From: Methylomonas sp. UP202
Lineage (GTDB): Bacteria > Pseudomonadota > Gammaproteobacteria > Methylococcales > Methylomonadaceae
DNA length: 64,000 bases
Direction: 5' to 3'
Assembly (NCBI RefSeq): GCF_029910655.1
Contig: NZ_CP123897.1
Coordinates: 4,515,547 to 4,579,546 of the forward strand
A program made the translations under genes and the position numbers. Under the pieces are notes generated by a model. That model was given only the letters and a program-made list of their open reading frames with translations, was not told the DNA's origin and made no database searches. Of this stretch, positions 1 through 9,817 are shown piece by piece; the first letter of the stretch is position 1; every line of letters starts with the position of its first letter.

Positions 1-623
1 CCTTGAAAGCCGAAAACGACAACGGCCAGGGTTTTAAATGCGACGTGATCATGGGCGTGCCGGCGGGTTTCGATTTGACCGATACCACCAAACCCTATTT
101 TCATTCGACTTATGTGTTGTTGATCGCCAAAGGCCGAGGCTGGGACGATATCCACGACCCGATGCAACTAACGCAACTGCCGTTGGAAAAGCAGGAAAAG
201 CTGAAAATTGCGATGTTCGATCGTGGGCCCGGCACCGAATGGTTGCAACGCAACGGCTTGCTGGAATACGGCGTTCCTTATCAAAGCATGACCGGCGACG
301 GCGAACACAATACGGCGATGCAAATTGAAGCCGATCTGAGCACCGGCAAGATCGATATGGTGATTTTGTGGGGACCGATGGCCGGCTACGTTCAATCGAA
401 AAACCCGAAGAACCAGTATATCGCCATTCCGATGCAGTCCACGCCGGGCATGCGCTTCGATTTCTCAATCGCGATGGGCGTGCGACAAGGCGACAGCAAG
501 CGCAAACAACTTTTGAACGACCTGATTGCCAAGAACTTCGATGAAATTCAGCAAATCATTGCCGGCTACCGGATTCCGTTATCGCCGATTCCCAGCACTC
601 CCGCCAAGCAAGACGACGACTAA
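1..623 (+). CDS. MxaJ/XoxJ-like quinoprotein dehydrogenase-associated periplasmic binding protein (5' partial)
   Basis: Only the C-terminal ~206 residues are present; the frame is open to the left edge, so signal peptide and start lie outside. The sequence reads like the type 2 periplasmic binding proteins encoded next to PQQ methanol dehydrogenases (MxaJ/XoxJ): 'CDVIMGVPAGFD', then 'TTKPYFHSTYV', 'VILWGPMAGY', and near the end 'DFSIAMGVRQGD'. In this family the protein acts in the periplasm with MxaF or XoxF; whether it binds a small ligand or helps dehydrogenase maturation is not fully settled. Its stop overlaps the end of convergent malQ by 4 bases. Mxa versus Xox type cannot be decided without the upstream genes. 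Confidence 0.78.
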   Translation, partial: LKAENDNGQGFKCDVIMGVPAGFDLTDTTKPYFHSTYVLLIAKGRGWDDIHDPMQLTQLPLEKQEKLKIAMFDRGPGTEWLQRNGLLEYGVPYQSMTGDGEHNTAMQIEADLSTGKIDMVILWGPMAGYVQSKNPKNQYIAIPMQSTPGMRFDFSIAMGVRQGDSKRKQLLNDLIAKNFDEIQQIIAGYRIPLSPIPSTPAKQDDD

Positions 624-2125
624 TGCGGACCTCGGCCGAACAAGCGTATCAAGTGTTCGAAATGGCCGGCTTTGTCGCCGGTTAATTGCGACCAATCGAA
701 ACGCCAGCGCCAGTTACCCTCGGTGGTACCTGGCGTATTCATCCGGTCGGCGGAGCCAAGTTTCAAGATATCCTGCATCGGGATAATAGCCAAGTTGGCT
801 ACCGAGCCCAACGCGGCATGAATTAAGGCACTAGGCATCGGCAGACTGGACCAGCCCAAATAGTCGTATATGCGCTGCTTGTCGGTATCGTTAAGCGCGT
901 CGAACCAGCCTTGGGTGGTGTCGTTGTCGTGCGTACCGGTGTACACCACGCAGTTACGCCGGTAATTGCAAGGCAAATAGGGATTGCGAGCGTCGTCGCC
1001 GAATGCGAACTGCAAAATTTTCATACCGGGCAAATTAAAATCGTCGCGCAAGGCTTCTACTTCGGGGGTGATGATACCCAAGTCCTCGGCGACCAAGGTT
1101 AAAGCCGGAAAATGCTGTTGAATCGCTGCCAACAGCTCGCCACCCGGCGCCGTCACCCAGCGACCGTTGACTGCGGTATCTTCGCTGGCCGGGATTTCCC
1201 AAGCCGCTTCCAAGCCCCGAAAATGATCGATCCGCAAAATATCGAACATTTCATACTGCGCTTCTATCCGATCCAGCCACCATTTGAAGCCGGTCTTTTT
1301 CAGGTAGACCCAGTTGTAATGCGGATTGCCCCAACGTTGCCCGAACTCGGAAAAATAATCCGGCGGCACGCCGGCCACGACATCCATTTCACCCAACGGG
1401 TTCAATTTGAAAGCTTCGCGGTTGGCCCAGACGTCGGCACTGTCGTAGGACACGAAAATCGGAATATCGCCGAACATCAACACGCCTTTACTGGAGGCAT
1501 AAGCCTTTAGCTCGTCCCATTGCTTGAAAAACACATATTGCTCGAACTTGATGCCTTCGATGACCGCCTTCAACAACTGCCGGGACTCGCTCAAGGCATC
1601 CGGCTTACGTTGCTTAAGACCATCCGGCCATTCGTTCCAACTTTTGTGTCCGAACACGTTGCGTAGCGCTATGAACAGCGCAAAATCGTCCAGCCAACTC
1701 GACTTGTCCTGGCAAAACTGCTTGAAATCCTGCTGGGCCGATACATCCGCCAGCACTTGAAAGCCGTAAAACGCCTTAGTCACCAGACAGCTTTTGCTCA
1801 ATTCACCATGACCGGAGCAATCGTTGCAGCGGTCCGCCAGTTGCAGCCAACCTCTATCCACCAACCAGTCAATACTGATCAAGGCCGGGTTTCCGGCATG
1901 AGCGGATAAACATTGATAAGGAGAACCGTCGCCATGCGGCATGCCTAACGGTAGGGTTTGCCAGATCGTGGCGCCGACATCGTGCAGAAAGTTGACGAAG
2001 TTGAACGCTTCCGACCCCAAGTCGCCGCACTCGCCATGCCCCGGTAACGAAGTGATATGCAGCAAAACACCCGCGCGACGTCTATCCAAGCCAACCCCCA
2101 AAAACCGTTTTTCGAATTCGTTCAA
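620..2125 (-). CDS. malQ: 4-alpha-glucanotransferase (amylomaltase, GH77)
   Basis: Transfers alpha-1,4-glucan segments between maltooligosaccharides in the cytoplasm. The 501-residue protein has the usual GH77 length. Visible motifs are 'FGDIPIFVSYDSADVW' (~218-233), 'LRIDHFRGLEAAW' with the expected nucleophile Asp300, 'VAEDLG' with the acid/base Glu347, and 'GTHDND' with the third carboxylate Asp400. Substrate loop 'AGVPPDYFSEFGQRWGNP' is also present (~251-268). The start ATG overlaps the stop of the upstream GH57 gene by 4 bases, so the two are very likely translationally coupled in one glgC-GH57-malQ transcript. Confidence 0.95.
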   Translation of the reverse strand: MNEFEKRFLGVGLDRRRAGVLLHITSLPGHGECGDLGSEAFNFVNFLHDVGATIWQTLPLGMPHGDGSPYQCLSAHAGNPALISIDWLVDRGWLQLADRCNDCSGHGELSKSCLVTKAFYGFQVLADVSAQQDFKQFCQDKSSWLDDFALFIALRNVFGHKSWNEWPDGLKQRKPDALSESRQLLKAVIEGIKFEQYVFFKQWDELKAYASSKGVLMFGDIPIFVSYDSADVWANREAFKLNPLGEMDVVAGVPPDYFSEFGQRWGNPHYNWVYLKKTGFKWWLDRIEAQYEMFDILRIDHFRGLEAAWEIPASEDTAVNGRWVTAPGGELLAAIQQHFPALTLVAEDLGIITPEVEALRDDFNLPGMKILQFAFGDDARNPYLPCNYRRNCVVYTGTHDNDTTQGWFDALNDTDKQRIYDYLGWSSLPMPSALIHAALGSVANLAIIPMQDILKLGSADRMNTPGTTEGNWRWRFDWSQLTGDKAGHFEHLIRLFGRGPH

Positions 2126-3813
2126 AGTTCATTACCGCGCCGCATTGCGCCGCCCATCGCCGGACTACCGCTGCCTTGAGTGAAGGATAAGGCTAAATAG
2201 CCGGGCGGTTCCTCGCCCAAGAGCCGATACAAATTGGTTAAATTCAATCGGTACTGCTTTTCGAAATCGCTGACCGCCTCGCCGGGATTGTAGTCACCGA
2301 ACCACCAAAACCAATCGGACCCTTCGCACACCGCCAACTGTACTCGCGCCTTTTCCTGCTGTTGATCGGACAAGCGGCCATCCTGCACCGCGTTGTCGAA
2401 CGCCTGCTTGACGTCCCCCAACATATCCCAGCCGCAGTTTTTATCGGCGTCGCCGATCCAGGTCGAGAACGTGCCGTAAACCCAACTGCCTGCCACCAGA
2501 CGCGGCAATGGCTGTACTTGAGCTTCGGCACCTTGCAGGTATTCCGAAAACGTCGTCAACTCTATCCGGGGATGTTCGCCGAGCCGGCGATACAAAGCGC
2601 TCAAAAAATGATAGCCGTTATCCGGAAAATACTCCCAGGCATTTTCACCGTCCATGATAATCGAAACCAACGGCGGCCGAGCCTCGTAATCCGCAATATT
2701 TTCCAGATGCTGAATCAGGTCGGCCACGGCATCGTCGGCATGCCATTTGGAATATTCGAAGCCAATCAGATCGGACAAACCGTCGTCCCGAAAAAAGCAC
2801 ACCGTGCTGGCCGATGCCAACCGGAACGCTTGATGCACGCTAGTTTTACCGGCCAGGTCGGAGGCCCGCAAGCTATTGTGCAAGACATTACCGCCGCTGG
2901 CGGCCCAGTGAAAACCGAACTCGCCGAGTATCGCCAGCGTACGCTCGCTGACGCCACCTTCGGATGGCCAACAACCGCGCGGTTCGAAACCGAAAAAGTG
3001 TCGAAAGGTGTTGATCCCCTTCCGCAAGTGCCAGCATACGCGCTCTTCACCGCCGGGGTAATTCGGCAATTTAGGCAAGGCAACATCCGGCATCGCCTCT
3101 CGGGCGCTGGCGATATCCAACATCAACGGCATGATCGGATGCGCGTATGGCGTCACCGATAATTCGATCCGGCCCTTGCGGGCCAACGCCTTATAGCGAT
3201 AAATCACTTTGGACAACAAGTCGCCGATCACCTCGACGATTTCTATCCGGTCGTGCAACGTGAACGCCGCGCCTTTTTCGATCAAACGTTTGATACGGTT
3301 GTCCGTCAACTTGACGGTTTCGCCCATCCAGATCAAGTGATACCAAACCAGGATATCGGAAACGAATTGGGCGTTGACATATTTAATGGCGTCCTGATGC
3401 CCGAGAATCCAATCGGCCATGTCGATCAATTTGCGGAAGGCCGGATAGCGGTCGATTTGGCGTTCGCGGTTAGCTTTTTTACAATCGCGCAGCAGTTTCA
3501 GACGTTTGTCCGGGTCGGCCGACGCCGTCGGCTCGACCAACGCGGCCAACAACGGATCCTTCATAGCGATCCGATCGTGCAGATAGCCGGTCACTTGGTT
3601 GGAATAATCTTCGATTTGCTCCAACAAAATCGGCGCGAAATTGACAACCGCCTTAGCCGACGGAGCCGCCTCCAAATGGGCGACCATATCGACGTAATCC
3701 TTGATGACGTGCAGATAAGTCCACGGCAATTTGAATTCGCCGCTCTGCGTGTCGCGGTACTCCGGCTGGTGCATGTGCCAGCACAGCACCAGCTTGAGTT
3801 TTTTACCGGACAT
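2122..3813 (-). CDS. Glycoside hydrolase family 57 alpha-amylase-type enzyme
   Basis: GH57 enzyme of 563 residues. The N-terminal '[12 protein letters not shown]' is the family's first conserved region. '[10 protein letters not shown]' supplies the candidate nucleophile Glu285, and '[16 protein letters not shown]' the candidate acid/base Asp388. No signal peptide is seen, so it should act in the cytoplasm on glycogen or maltodextrin; family members include amylases, amylopullulanases and branching enzymes. Because a GH13 glgB is encoded just across the divergent promoter region, a hydrolytic or transglycosylating role in glycogen turnover is more likely than a second branching enzyme, but this is inference. 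Its first 11 bases overlap the end of glgC. Confidence 0.88.
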   Translation of the reverse strand: MSGKKLKLVLCWHMHQPEYRDTQSGEFKLPWTYLHVIKDYVDMVAHLEAAPSAKAVVNFAPILLEQIEDYSNQVTGYLHDRIAMKDPLLAALVEPTASADPDKRLKLLRDCKKANRERQIDRYPAFRKLIDMADWILGHQDAIKYVNAQFVSDILVWYHLIWMGETVKLTDNRIKRLIEKGAAFTLHDRIEIVEVIGDLLSKVIYRYKALARKGRIELSVTPYAHPIMPLMLDIASAREAMPDVALPKLPNYPGGEERVCWHLRKGINTFRHFFGFEPRGCWPSEGGVSERTLAILGEFGFHWAASGGNVLHNSLRASDLAGKTSVHQAFRLASASTVCFFRDDGLSDLIGFEYSKWHADDAVADLIQHLENIADYEARPPLVSIIMDGENAWEYFPDNGYHFLSALYRRLGEHPRIELTTFSEYLQGAEAQVQPLPRLVAGSWVYGTFSTWIGDADKNCGWDMLGDVKQAFDNAVQDGRLSDQQQEKARVQLAVCEGSDWFWWFGDYNPGEAVSDFEKQYRLNLTNLYRLLGEEPPGYLALSFTQGSGSPAMGGAMRRGNEL

Positions 3814-5083
3814 AATGCCGTCTTTGACCGAGCATCTCCGGCGTCACCAATACCACGCCGCCTTCGCTGACATAAAAGCGCTTTTCGTCGTCGGCGCGGT
3901 TCTCGCCGATCACGGTGCCTTCCGGCACTTGGCAGCCCTTCTCGATAATTGCCTTGTCGATCCGGCAATGCCGGCCGATGTTGACTTCCGGTAGCACCAC
4001 CGAATCCTTGACGGTCGTATACGAGTTGACGCGCACCTGCGAAAACAACAGCGAATGGCGCACCGTTGCCCCGGAAATCACGCAACCGCCGGACACCATC
4101 GAATCGATCGCCGCGCCCCGTCTATCGTCGTCGTCGAACACGAACTTGGCCGGCGGCGTTTGCGCCTGATAGGTCCAGATCGGCCAGGTGTTGTCGTACA
4201 GGTTCAAGTCCGGCTTGACGCCGATCAATTCCATATTGGCGGCCCAGTAAGCGTCTATGGTTCCGACGTCACGCCAATAGCTTTGCTGGCCGCTTTGCAA
4301 ATCCAGGAAGGGATAGGCATAGACCCGATATTTGTCGATGACGGCCGGAATAATGTCCTTACCGAAATCGCGGCTGGAGGCTTTGGTGTCGGCGTCCTTG
4401 ATTAATTGCTCGAACAAAAAGCGGGCGTTGAAAATATAGATACCCATCGACGCCAATGCGGTATTGTCGCGACCCGGCATCGCCGGCGGGTTATCCGGTT
4501 TCTCGACAAAGGATTTCACCCGGCGCTCGTCGTCGACATGCATCACGCCGAAGGCCTTGGCATCTTCCAACGACACTTCGATGCAACCGATCGTCAAGTC
4601 GGCTTTGTTGGCGACGTGATCGGCCAGCATCACCGAATAATCCATTTTATAAATGTGGTCGCCGGCCAAGACCAACACGAACTCGGGATTTCGCGCCCGC
4701 AAAATATCAATGTTTTGATAGATGGCGTCGGCGGTTCCCTGGTACCAGGAATGTTCGTCATGGCGCTGCTGAGCGGGCATCAAATCGACGTACTCGCCGA
4801 ATTCGCCGCGTAAAAAACCCCAGCCTTGTTGAATGTGGCGAATCAGCGAGTCGGCTTTGTATTGCGTCAAAATGCCAATCTTGCGGATATCCGAATTGAT
4901 GCAATTGGACAGCGGAAAGTCGATGATCCGGAACTTGCCGCCGAACGGCACCGCCGGCTTCGCCCGCCAATCCGTCATGTCCTTAAGTCGCGATCCCCGG
5001 CCACCAGCCAAAATCAAGGCTATGGTGTTACGGGTCAAATCGTTGACCCGTCTTTCCTGTAGATTTGTATCGACGACTGACAT
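3803..5083 (-). CDS. glgC: Glucose-1-phosphate adenylyltransferase
   Basis: Makes ADP-glucose from ATP and glucose-1-phosphate, the committed step of bacterial glycogen synthesis. The N-terminal nucleotidyltransferase signature '[15 protein letters not shown]' is followed by '[19 protein letters not shown]', and the C-terminal half is a left-handed beta-helix with hexapeptide-like repeats ('[19 protein letters not shown]'). The frame also offers an ATG at 5089, but the AGAGG Shine-Dalgarno at 5090-5094 abuts that codon and is 6 bases from the ATG at 5083, so 5083 is preferred (426 residues). First gene of the minus-strand glgC-GH57-malQ run, divergent from glgB. Confidence 0.95.
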   Translation of the reverse strand: MSVVDTNLQERRVNDLTRNTIALILAGGRGSRLKDMTDWRAKPAVPFGGKFRIIDFPLSNCINSDIRKIGILTQYKADSLIRHIQQGWGFLRGEFGEYVDLMPAQQRHDEHSWYQGTADAIYQNIDILRARNPEFVLVLAGDHIYKMDYSVMLADHVANKADLTIGCIEVSLEDAKAFGVMHVDDERRVKSFVEKPDNPPAMPGRDNTALASMGIYIFNARFLFEQLIKDADTKASSRDFGKDIIPAVIDKYRVYAYPFLDLQSGQQSYWRDVGTIDAYWAANMELIGVKPDLNLYDNTWPIWTYQAQTPPAKFVFDDDDRRGAAIDSMVSGGCVISGATVRHSLLFSQVRVNSYTTVKDSVVLPEVNIGRHCRIDKAIIEKGCQVPEGTVIGENRADDEKRFYVSEGGVVLVTPEMLGQRRHYVR

Positions 5084-5297
5084 GAGCATCCTCTAAGAAA
5101 AAATAAGCGACACCGATGGCCGCCCGGGATGGGCATATCGGCGGATTTGTCGGCATGGCACTTGCCGCGTCCGGCCATTATCGTTACTCTTCGCGAAAAA
5201 GTAAAAGCCAAGCGATTTGTTACCGAGTAGTCTATCCTGCCTGGCATGGCTGTCCCTGCCAACCATCTAACAAAACTATAACCGAAGGCGTTGCATC

Positions 5298-7475
5298 ATG
5301 AACAAGCCAAGCCCATCCCTGCCGCTCGATCCGGAAATCGTCAAAATCATCGAGGCCAGACATCACGACCCCTTTTCCGTGCTGGGTCGCCACGGCCAGG
5401 ACCGCGATACCGTCGTCCGCGTGTTTCTACCCTACGCCGAAAGCGTGAGTCTGGCCGCCGACGGCGGCGATTTCGTAAGACTACCGGATACCGACGTATT
5501 CGAATACCGCCCCGGCACCGGCGACGTTCCGAAGCATTACCAATTGGCCTGGACCGACAAGGACGGCAACGACCACCTCCAATACGATCCCTATTGTTTC
5601 GGCCCGGTACTGCCTGAATTCGACCAACACTTGTTCGCGGAAGGCCGCCATTGGCACATCTATCAAAAACTCGGCGGTCACCGCCAAAGCGTGGCCGGGA
5701 TAGACGGCGTGTCTTTCTCGGTCTGGGCGCCCAACGCGCAACGCGTCAGCGTCGTCGGCGACTTCAACCGCTGGGACGGCCGCTGCCATCCGATGCGCAG
5801 CTTGGGCGGCAGCGGGATCTGGGAAATCTTTATCCCCGGTTTAACCGTGGGCTGCTTGTACAAATTCGAAATCATCAATCGCAATTCCGGGGAATTGCTG
5901 GTTAAAACCGACCCCTACGGCCAACAATTCGAATTCCGCCCGCAGACCGCCGCGATCGTGGTCGATGAAGATCGTTACGTCTGGCACGACGGCGAATGGA
6001 TGGACCAGCGCGCCCAACATGACTGGCTGCACCAACCGATGTCGATCTACGAAGTGCATTTGGGCTCGTGGCGACGCGACCAGCGCGGCAATTTCCTGAA
6101 CTATCGCGATTTGGCCGAGCAATTGGTCGATTACGTCAAAACATTGGGCTTTACCCATATCGAGTTATTGCCGATCACCGAACATCCGCTCGATGCGTCC
6201 TGGGGGTATCAAACCACCGGCTATTTCGCGCCGACCAGTCGCCACGGCACGCCGGACGACTTCCGCTATTTCATCGACCACTGCCACCAAAACGGCATAG
6301 GCGTGATTCTGGATTGGGTGCCGGCCCACTTTCCCAAGGACGCTTTCGCGCTGGCCCGCTTCGACGGCACGGCCCTGTACGAACACGAAGACCCGCGCAA
6401 GGGCGAACACCGCGACTGGGGAACCTTGATCTACAACTACAGCCGCAACGAAGTGAAAAACTTCCTGCTGTCCAGCGCCTTCTTCTGGCTGGAAGAATTC
6501 CACCTGGACGGCCTGCGCGTCGATGCGGTGGCCTCGATGCTGTATCTGGACTATTCGCGCGAAGCCAACGACTGGATTCCCAATATGTACGGCGGCAACG
6601 AGAACCTGGAAGCGATCGACTTCCTGCGCCACATGAATACCGTCACCCACGAGCAACACCCCGGCACCGTCGTGATGGCAGAGGAGTCCACGTCCTGGCC
6701 ACAAGTCACCCGGCCGACCTGGACCGGCGGCTTGGGCTTCTCGATGAAATGGAACATGGGCTGGATGCACGACATCCTGTGCTACATGCAGCAGCAACCC
6801 ATCCACCGCGCCTACCACCACGACCAACTGACCTTCGGCTTGCTGTACGCGTTTACCGAAAACTTCATCCTGCCGTTTTCGCACGACGAAGTGGTACACG
6901 GCAAACAGTCGATGCTGAACAAAATGCCGGGCGACGAATGGCAGCGTTTCGCCAATCTGCGCCTGCTCTATACGATGATGTTCACCTATCCCGGCAAAAA
7001 ACTGTTGTTCATGGGCAGCGAGTTCGGCCAAGGTACCGAATGGAGTTTCAATCGCACGCTGGACTGGTACGTACTGGACTACGCCCACCATGCCGGTCTG
7101 CAAACCCTGGTCAAGGACTTGAACCGCCTCTATACCAGCCATCCGGCCCTTTACCGCTTCGATTTCGAGCACGCCGGCTTCGAATGGATAGACTGCCACG
7201 ATTACCAACAGTCCATCATCAGCTACCGGCGTAAATCTGCCCACGAAGAGCTGATCGTGATTCTGAACTTCACCCCGGTGCCGCGCGAACGTTACCGAAT
7301 CGGCGTGCCGCAACCCGGTACCTACGTCGAAATCTTTAACTCGGATTCTCACTATTACGACGGCAGCAACACTGGCAACGGCAGCGTACTGTCCGAGCCG
7401 CAGCCCTGGATGGGGATGGAGCATTCGATCTCCGTCACTCTCCCGCCGTTAGCCGGCATCATATTAAAAATGTAA
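5298..7475 (+). CDS. glgB: 1,4-alpha-glucan branching enzyme (GH13)
   Basis: Introduces alpha-1,6 branches into glycogen. The 725-residue length matches the full-length E. coli-type enzyme, with N-terminal beta-sandwich modules (including a CBM48-like segment around '[22 protein letters not shown]'), the GH13 barrel and an all-beta C-terminal domain. The catalytic triad is visible: Asp409 in '[10 protein letters not shown]', Glu462 in '[10 protein letters not shown]' and Asp530 in '[11 protein letters not shown]', within a few residues of the E. coli positions. The gene is 208 bases from divergent glgC after that start is corrected, and 13 bases ahead of glgA, so glgB-glgA is an operon. Confidence 0.97.
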   Translation: MNKPSPSLPLDPEIVKIIEARHHDPFSVLGRHGQDRDTVVRVFLPYAESVSLAADGGDFVRLPDTDVFEYRPGTGDVPKHYQLAWTDKDGNDHLQYDPYCFGPVLPEFDQHLFAEGRHWHIYQKLGGHRQSVAGIDGVSFSVWAPNAQRVSVVGDFNRWDGRCHPMRSLGGSGIWEIFIPGLTVGCLYKFEIINRNSGELLVKTDPYGQQFEFRPQTAAIVVDEDRYVWHDGEWMDQRAQHDWLHQPMSIYEVHLGSWRRDQRGNFLNYRDLAEQLVDYVKTLGFTHIELLPITEHPLDASWGYQTTGYFAPTSRHGTPDDFRYFIDHCHQNGIGVILDWVPAHFPKDAFALARFDGTALYEHEDPRKGEHRDWGTLIYNYSRNEVKNFLLSSAFFWLEEFHLDGLRVDAVASMLYLDYSREANDWIPNMYGGNENLEAIDFLRHMNTVTHEQHPGTVVMAEESTSWPQVTRPTWTGGLGFSMKWNMGWMHDILCYMQQQPIHRAYHHDQLTFGLLYAFTENFILPFSHDEVVHGKQSMLNKMPGDEWQRFANLRLLYTMMFTYPGKKLLFMGSEFGQGTEWSFNRTLDWYVLDYAHHAGLQTLVKDLNRLYTSHPALYRFDFEHAGFEWIDCHDYQQSIISYRRKSAHEELIVILNFTPVPRERYRIGVPQPGTYVEIFNSDSHYYDGSNTGNGSVLSEPQPWMGMEHSISVTLPPLAGIILKM

Positions 7476-7488
7476 ACCTGTTTAAGCG

Positions 7489-8922
7489 ATGAAGAAAATT
7501 TTGTTCGCCACCAGCGAAACCCATCCACTGATCAAAACCGGCGGCCTGGCCGATGTCGCCGGCAGCCTGCCGCTGGCCCTCGGCGAGCTGGAGCAGGACG
7601 TGCGTATCATCATGCCCAACTACCAGGCCATCCGCAATTGCGAACCGGGCCGTTACCTGTGCACGGTCAAGGTCAACAATTGCGATGTCAACCTGCTGGA
7701 AACCTGGCTGCCCGGCAGCCAGATTCCGGTCTGGCTGGTCGATTACCCGCCGTTCTTTAAAGTACCGGGGAACCCTTACGTCGACGATAACGGCATGCCA
7801 TGGCCGAATATCGGCGACCGCTTCGCGCTGTTCTGCCGCATCGTCGCCGAAGTGGCAATGAACCGCGCCTACCTGGACTGGCAACCCGACATCGTGCATT
7901 GCAACGATTGGCAAACCGGTCTGGTGCCGGCTCTGCTATCGCTGGAACACCAACATCCGGCCAGCGTATTCACGATCCACAATATGGCCTATCAAGGTCT
8001 GTTTCCCGCCACCGCGTTTACGTTGCTGAACCTGCCCGGCCAGCTCTGGCACCCGGAGGGTCTGGAGTACCATGGGATGTTGTCGTTCATCAAGGGCGGC
8101 TTGGCCTACGCGGAGCGCATCACTACCGTCAGCCCAACCTATGCCCAGGAAATCCAAACGCCGGAATTCGGTTACGGTCTGGAGGGTCTGTTGGCGCATA
8201 AGCAATCGCAATTGAGCGGTATTCTAAACGGCATCGATACCGAAGTCTGGAATCCGGCGATCGATCCGCACATCGCCCAGACCTACGGCATGAAGACCCT
8301 GAACGACAAAGCCGCCAACAAAATCGCATTGCAGCAACAAATGAACCTGCCCGTCGACGCCGAACTGCCGGTATTCGGTTTGATCGGCCGGCTGGTCGAA
8401 CAAAAAGGCATCGATCTGATTCTGGCCGGCTTGCCGGAATTGTTGGAACTACCGGCCCAATTCGTTTTCCTGGGCAGCGGCGACAAGAGCAACGAATACC
8501 GCTTGATGGAATTCGCCCGCCTGTATCCGGAAAAAGTCGCGGTAACGATAGGCTACAACGAGCCGCTAGCTCACCAGATCGAAGCGGGCGCCGACATTTT
8601 CCTGATGCCGTCGCGCTTCGAGCCTTGCGGCTTAAACCAAATGTACAGTCAACGCTATGGCACGATCCCTATCGTCCGCAAAACCGGCGGCTTGGCCGAT
8701 ACCGTCATCGACACATTGCCGGAAAGCATCGCCAACGGCACCGCGACCGGTTTCGTATTTAACGACACATCGGCGGCGACACTGACCGAAGCGATCAAAC
8801 GTTGCCTAGTGATGTTCCGACACAAGAAAGATTGGCGGCAGTTGCAGCGCAACGCGATGAGCCGGGACTTTTCTTGGCAAAGTAGCGCCCAACGCTATCT
8901 GGCACTGTACGATGAAATTTAG
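7489..8922 (+). CDS. glgA: Glycogen synthase (ADP-glucose, GT5)
   Basis: Elongates alpha-1,4-glucan from ADP-glucose. The 477-residue protein begins with 'KILFATSETHPLIKTGGLADVAGSLP', which holds the KTGGL ADP-glucose-binding motif near residue 16. The C-terminal Rossmann domain carries 'FGLIGRLVEQKGIDL' and the donor-site segment 'MPSRFEPCGLNQMYSQRYG', which contains the conserved E-P-C-G-L. It follows glgB by 13 bases and overlaps the next small gene by 11 bases. Together with glgC and glgB it gives the complete ADP-glucose route to glycogen. Confidence 0.97.
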   Translation: MKKILFATSETHPLIKTGGLADVAGSLPLALGELEQDVRIIMPNYQAIRNCEPGRYLCTVKVNNCDVNLLETWLPGSQIPVWLVDYPPFFKVPGNPYVDDNGMPWPNIGDRFALFCRIVAEVAMNRAYLDWQPDIVHCNDWQTGLVPALLSLEHQHPASVFTIHNMAYQGLFPATAFTLLNLPGQLWHPEGLEYHGMLSFIKGGLAYAERITTVSPTYAQEIQTPEFGYGLEGLLAHKQSQLSGILNGIDTEVWNPAIDPHIAQTYGMKTLNDKAANKIALQQQMNLPVDAELPVFGLIGRLVEQKGIDLILAGLPELLELPAQFVFLGSGDKSNEYRLMEFARLYPEKVAVTIGYNEPLAHQIEAGADIFLMPSRFEPCGLNQMYSQRYGTIPIVRKTGGLADTVIDTLPESIANGTATGFVFNDTSAATLTEAIKRCLVMFRHKKDWRQLQRNAMSRDFSWQSSAQRYLALYDEI

Positions 8923-9697
8923 CGGGCCGACACTTGCAATCAGCCTTTGGGCCGCAGCCGTTTTGGCCGACGATACGGTGATGGAAATCATCGAGCTTGG
9001 CAACCGGCCGGCGGCGGAGATCCAAGCCCTGCTCCAACCGTTACTAAACGGTGACGACCGCATCGTCGCCGATGGCGCCAAACTGATCGTCAAAACCTCT
9101 CCGGCCAAACTGGCCGAGATCCGTGCCCTGGTCAAGCGATTGGACGGCCCGGTCCGCAATTTTACGATCAGCGTCTTGCAAACCACCAGCCAGACCGCCG
9201 AGCAATTGAACGCCGAAGCGGCCGCGACACTGCACCCCGAGCGCGTCGAACTGCGCGGCTTGGCCGGGAATACCGAGGATTTGCGCGGCCAACGCCAACA
9301 ACAGCAGGTGCGCGCCACCGAGGGACAAACCGCCTTTATCAAGACCGGCGAAATCAAACCGGTCCGTAATGTCGCGGTATACGGCTCCAATTACGGAGGC
9401 GCGGTGCTGAGCAGCACCCAAATGCTGGAAGCCAGCAGCGGCTTTGCGGTGGTCCCGCGCTTGGCCGGCGACGACCAAGTGACGCTAGCGATATCGCCTT
9501 GGTCCAACCAATTTCAAAACGGCGAAATAGCCACTCAAGCGGTTCAAACCACCCTCCGCGCCAAACTGGGCGAATGGATTGAAATCGCCGGCAATGCCGA
9601 TCAAACCCAATCGTCCGGCGCAGGCATGACGGGTTTCAACCAAAGCACCGAAACCCAGACAACGCGTATCCTGATACGTGTCGACATTGCCAAATAA
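8912..9697 (+). CDS. Small exported secretin-like protein (NolW-type domain plus short secretin-like C-terminus)
   Basis: A 261-residue protein with a probable signal peptide (residues 1-19, 'FSGPTLAISLWAAAVLA'). Residues ~22-80 ('VMEIIELGNRPAAEIQALLQPLL' ... 'LVKRLDGP') look like the short NolW/N-domain repeat found in secretins, where residue pairs 'L..L' and 'I.ALV..LD' are conserved. The rest (~130-258) resembles part of a secretin core ('EGQTAFIKTGE', 'VPRLAGDDQVTLAISPW', 'TTLRAKLGEWIEIAG'), but at this length it is far too short for an outer-membrane secretin. It overlaps the 3' end of glgA by 11 bases, so it is co-translated with glycogen genes to which it has no obvious link. Function unknown. 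Confidence 0.7.
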   Translation: MKFSGPTLAISLWAAAVLADDTVMEIIELGNRPAAEIQALLQPLLNGDDRIVADGAKLIVKTSPAKLAEIRALVKRLDGPVRNFTISVLQTTSQTAEQLNAEAAATLHPERVELRGLAGNTEDLRGQRQQQQVRATEGQTAFIKTGEIKPVRNVAVYGSNYGGAVLSSTQMLEASSGFAVVPRLAGDDQVTLAISPWSNQFQNGEIATQAVQTTLRAKLGEWIEIAGNADQTQSSGAGMTGFNQSTETQTTRILIRVDIAK

Positions 9698-9817
9698 AAC
9701 CGGCTAATCTCCGCCGGCCTTACTCGCTAGCACAAAAACCGATTATTACAAGTTTTTCGAGCGATTCGCCAACAATTTACCTTTCTTTCCAACCGCCTTT
9801 GGGTATCATGGGCAACC

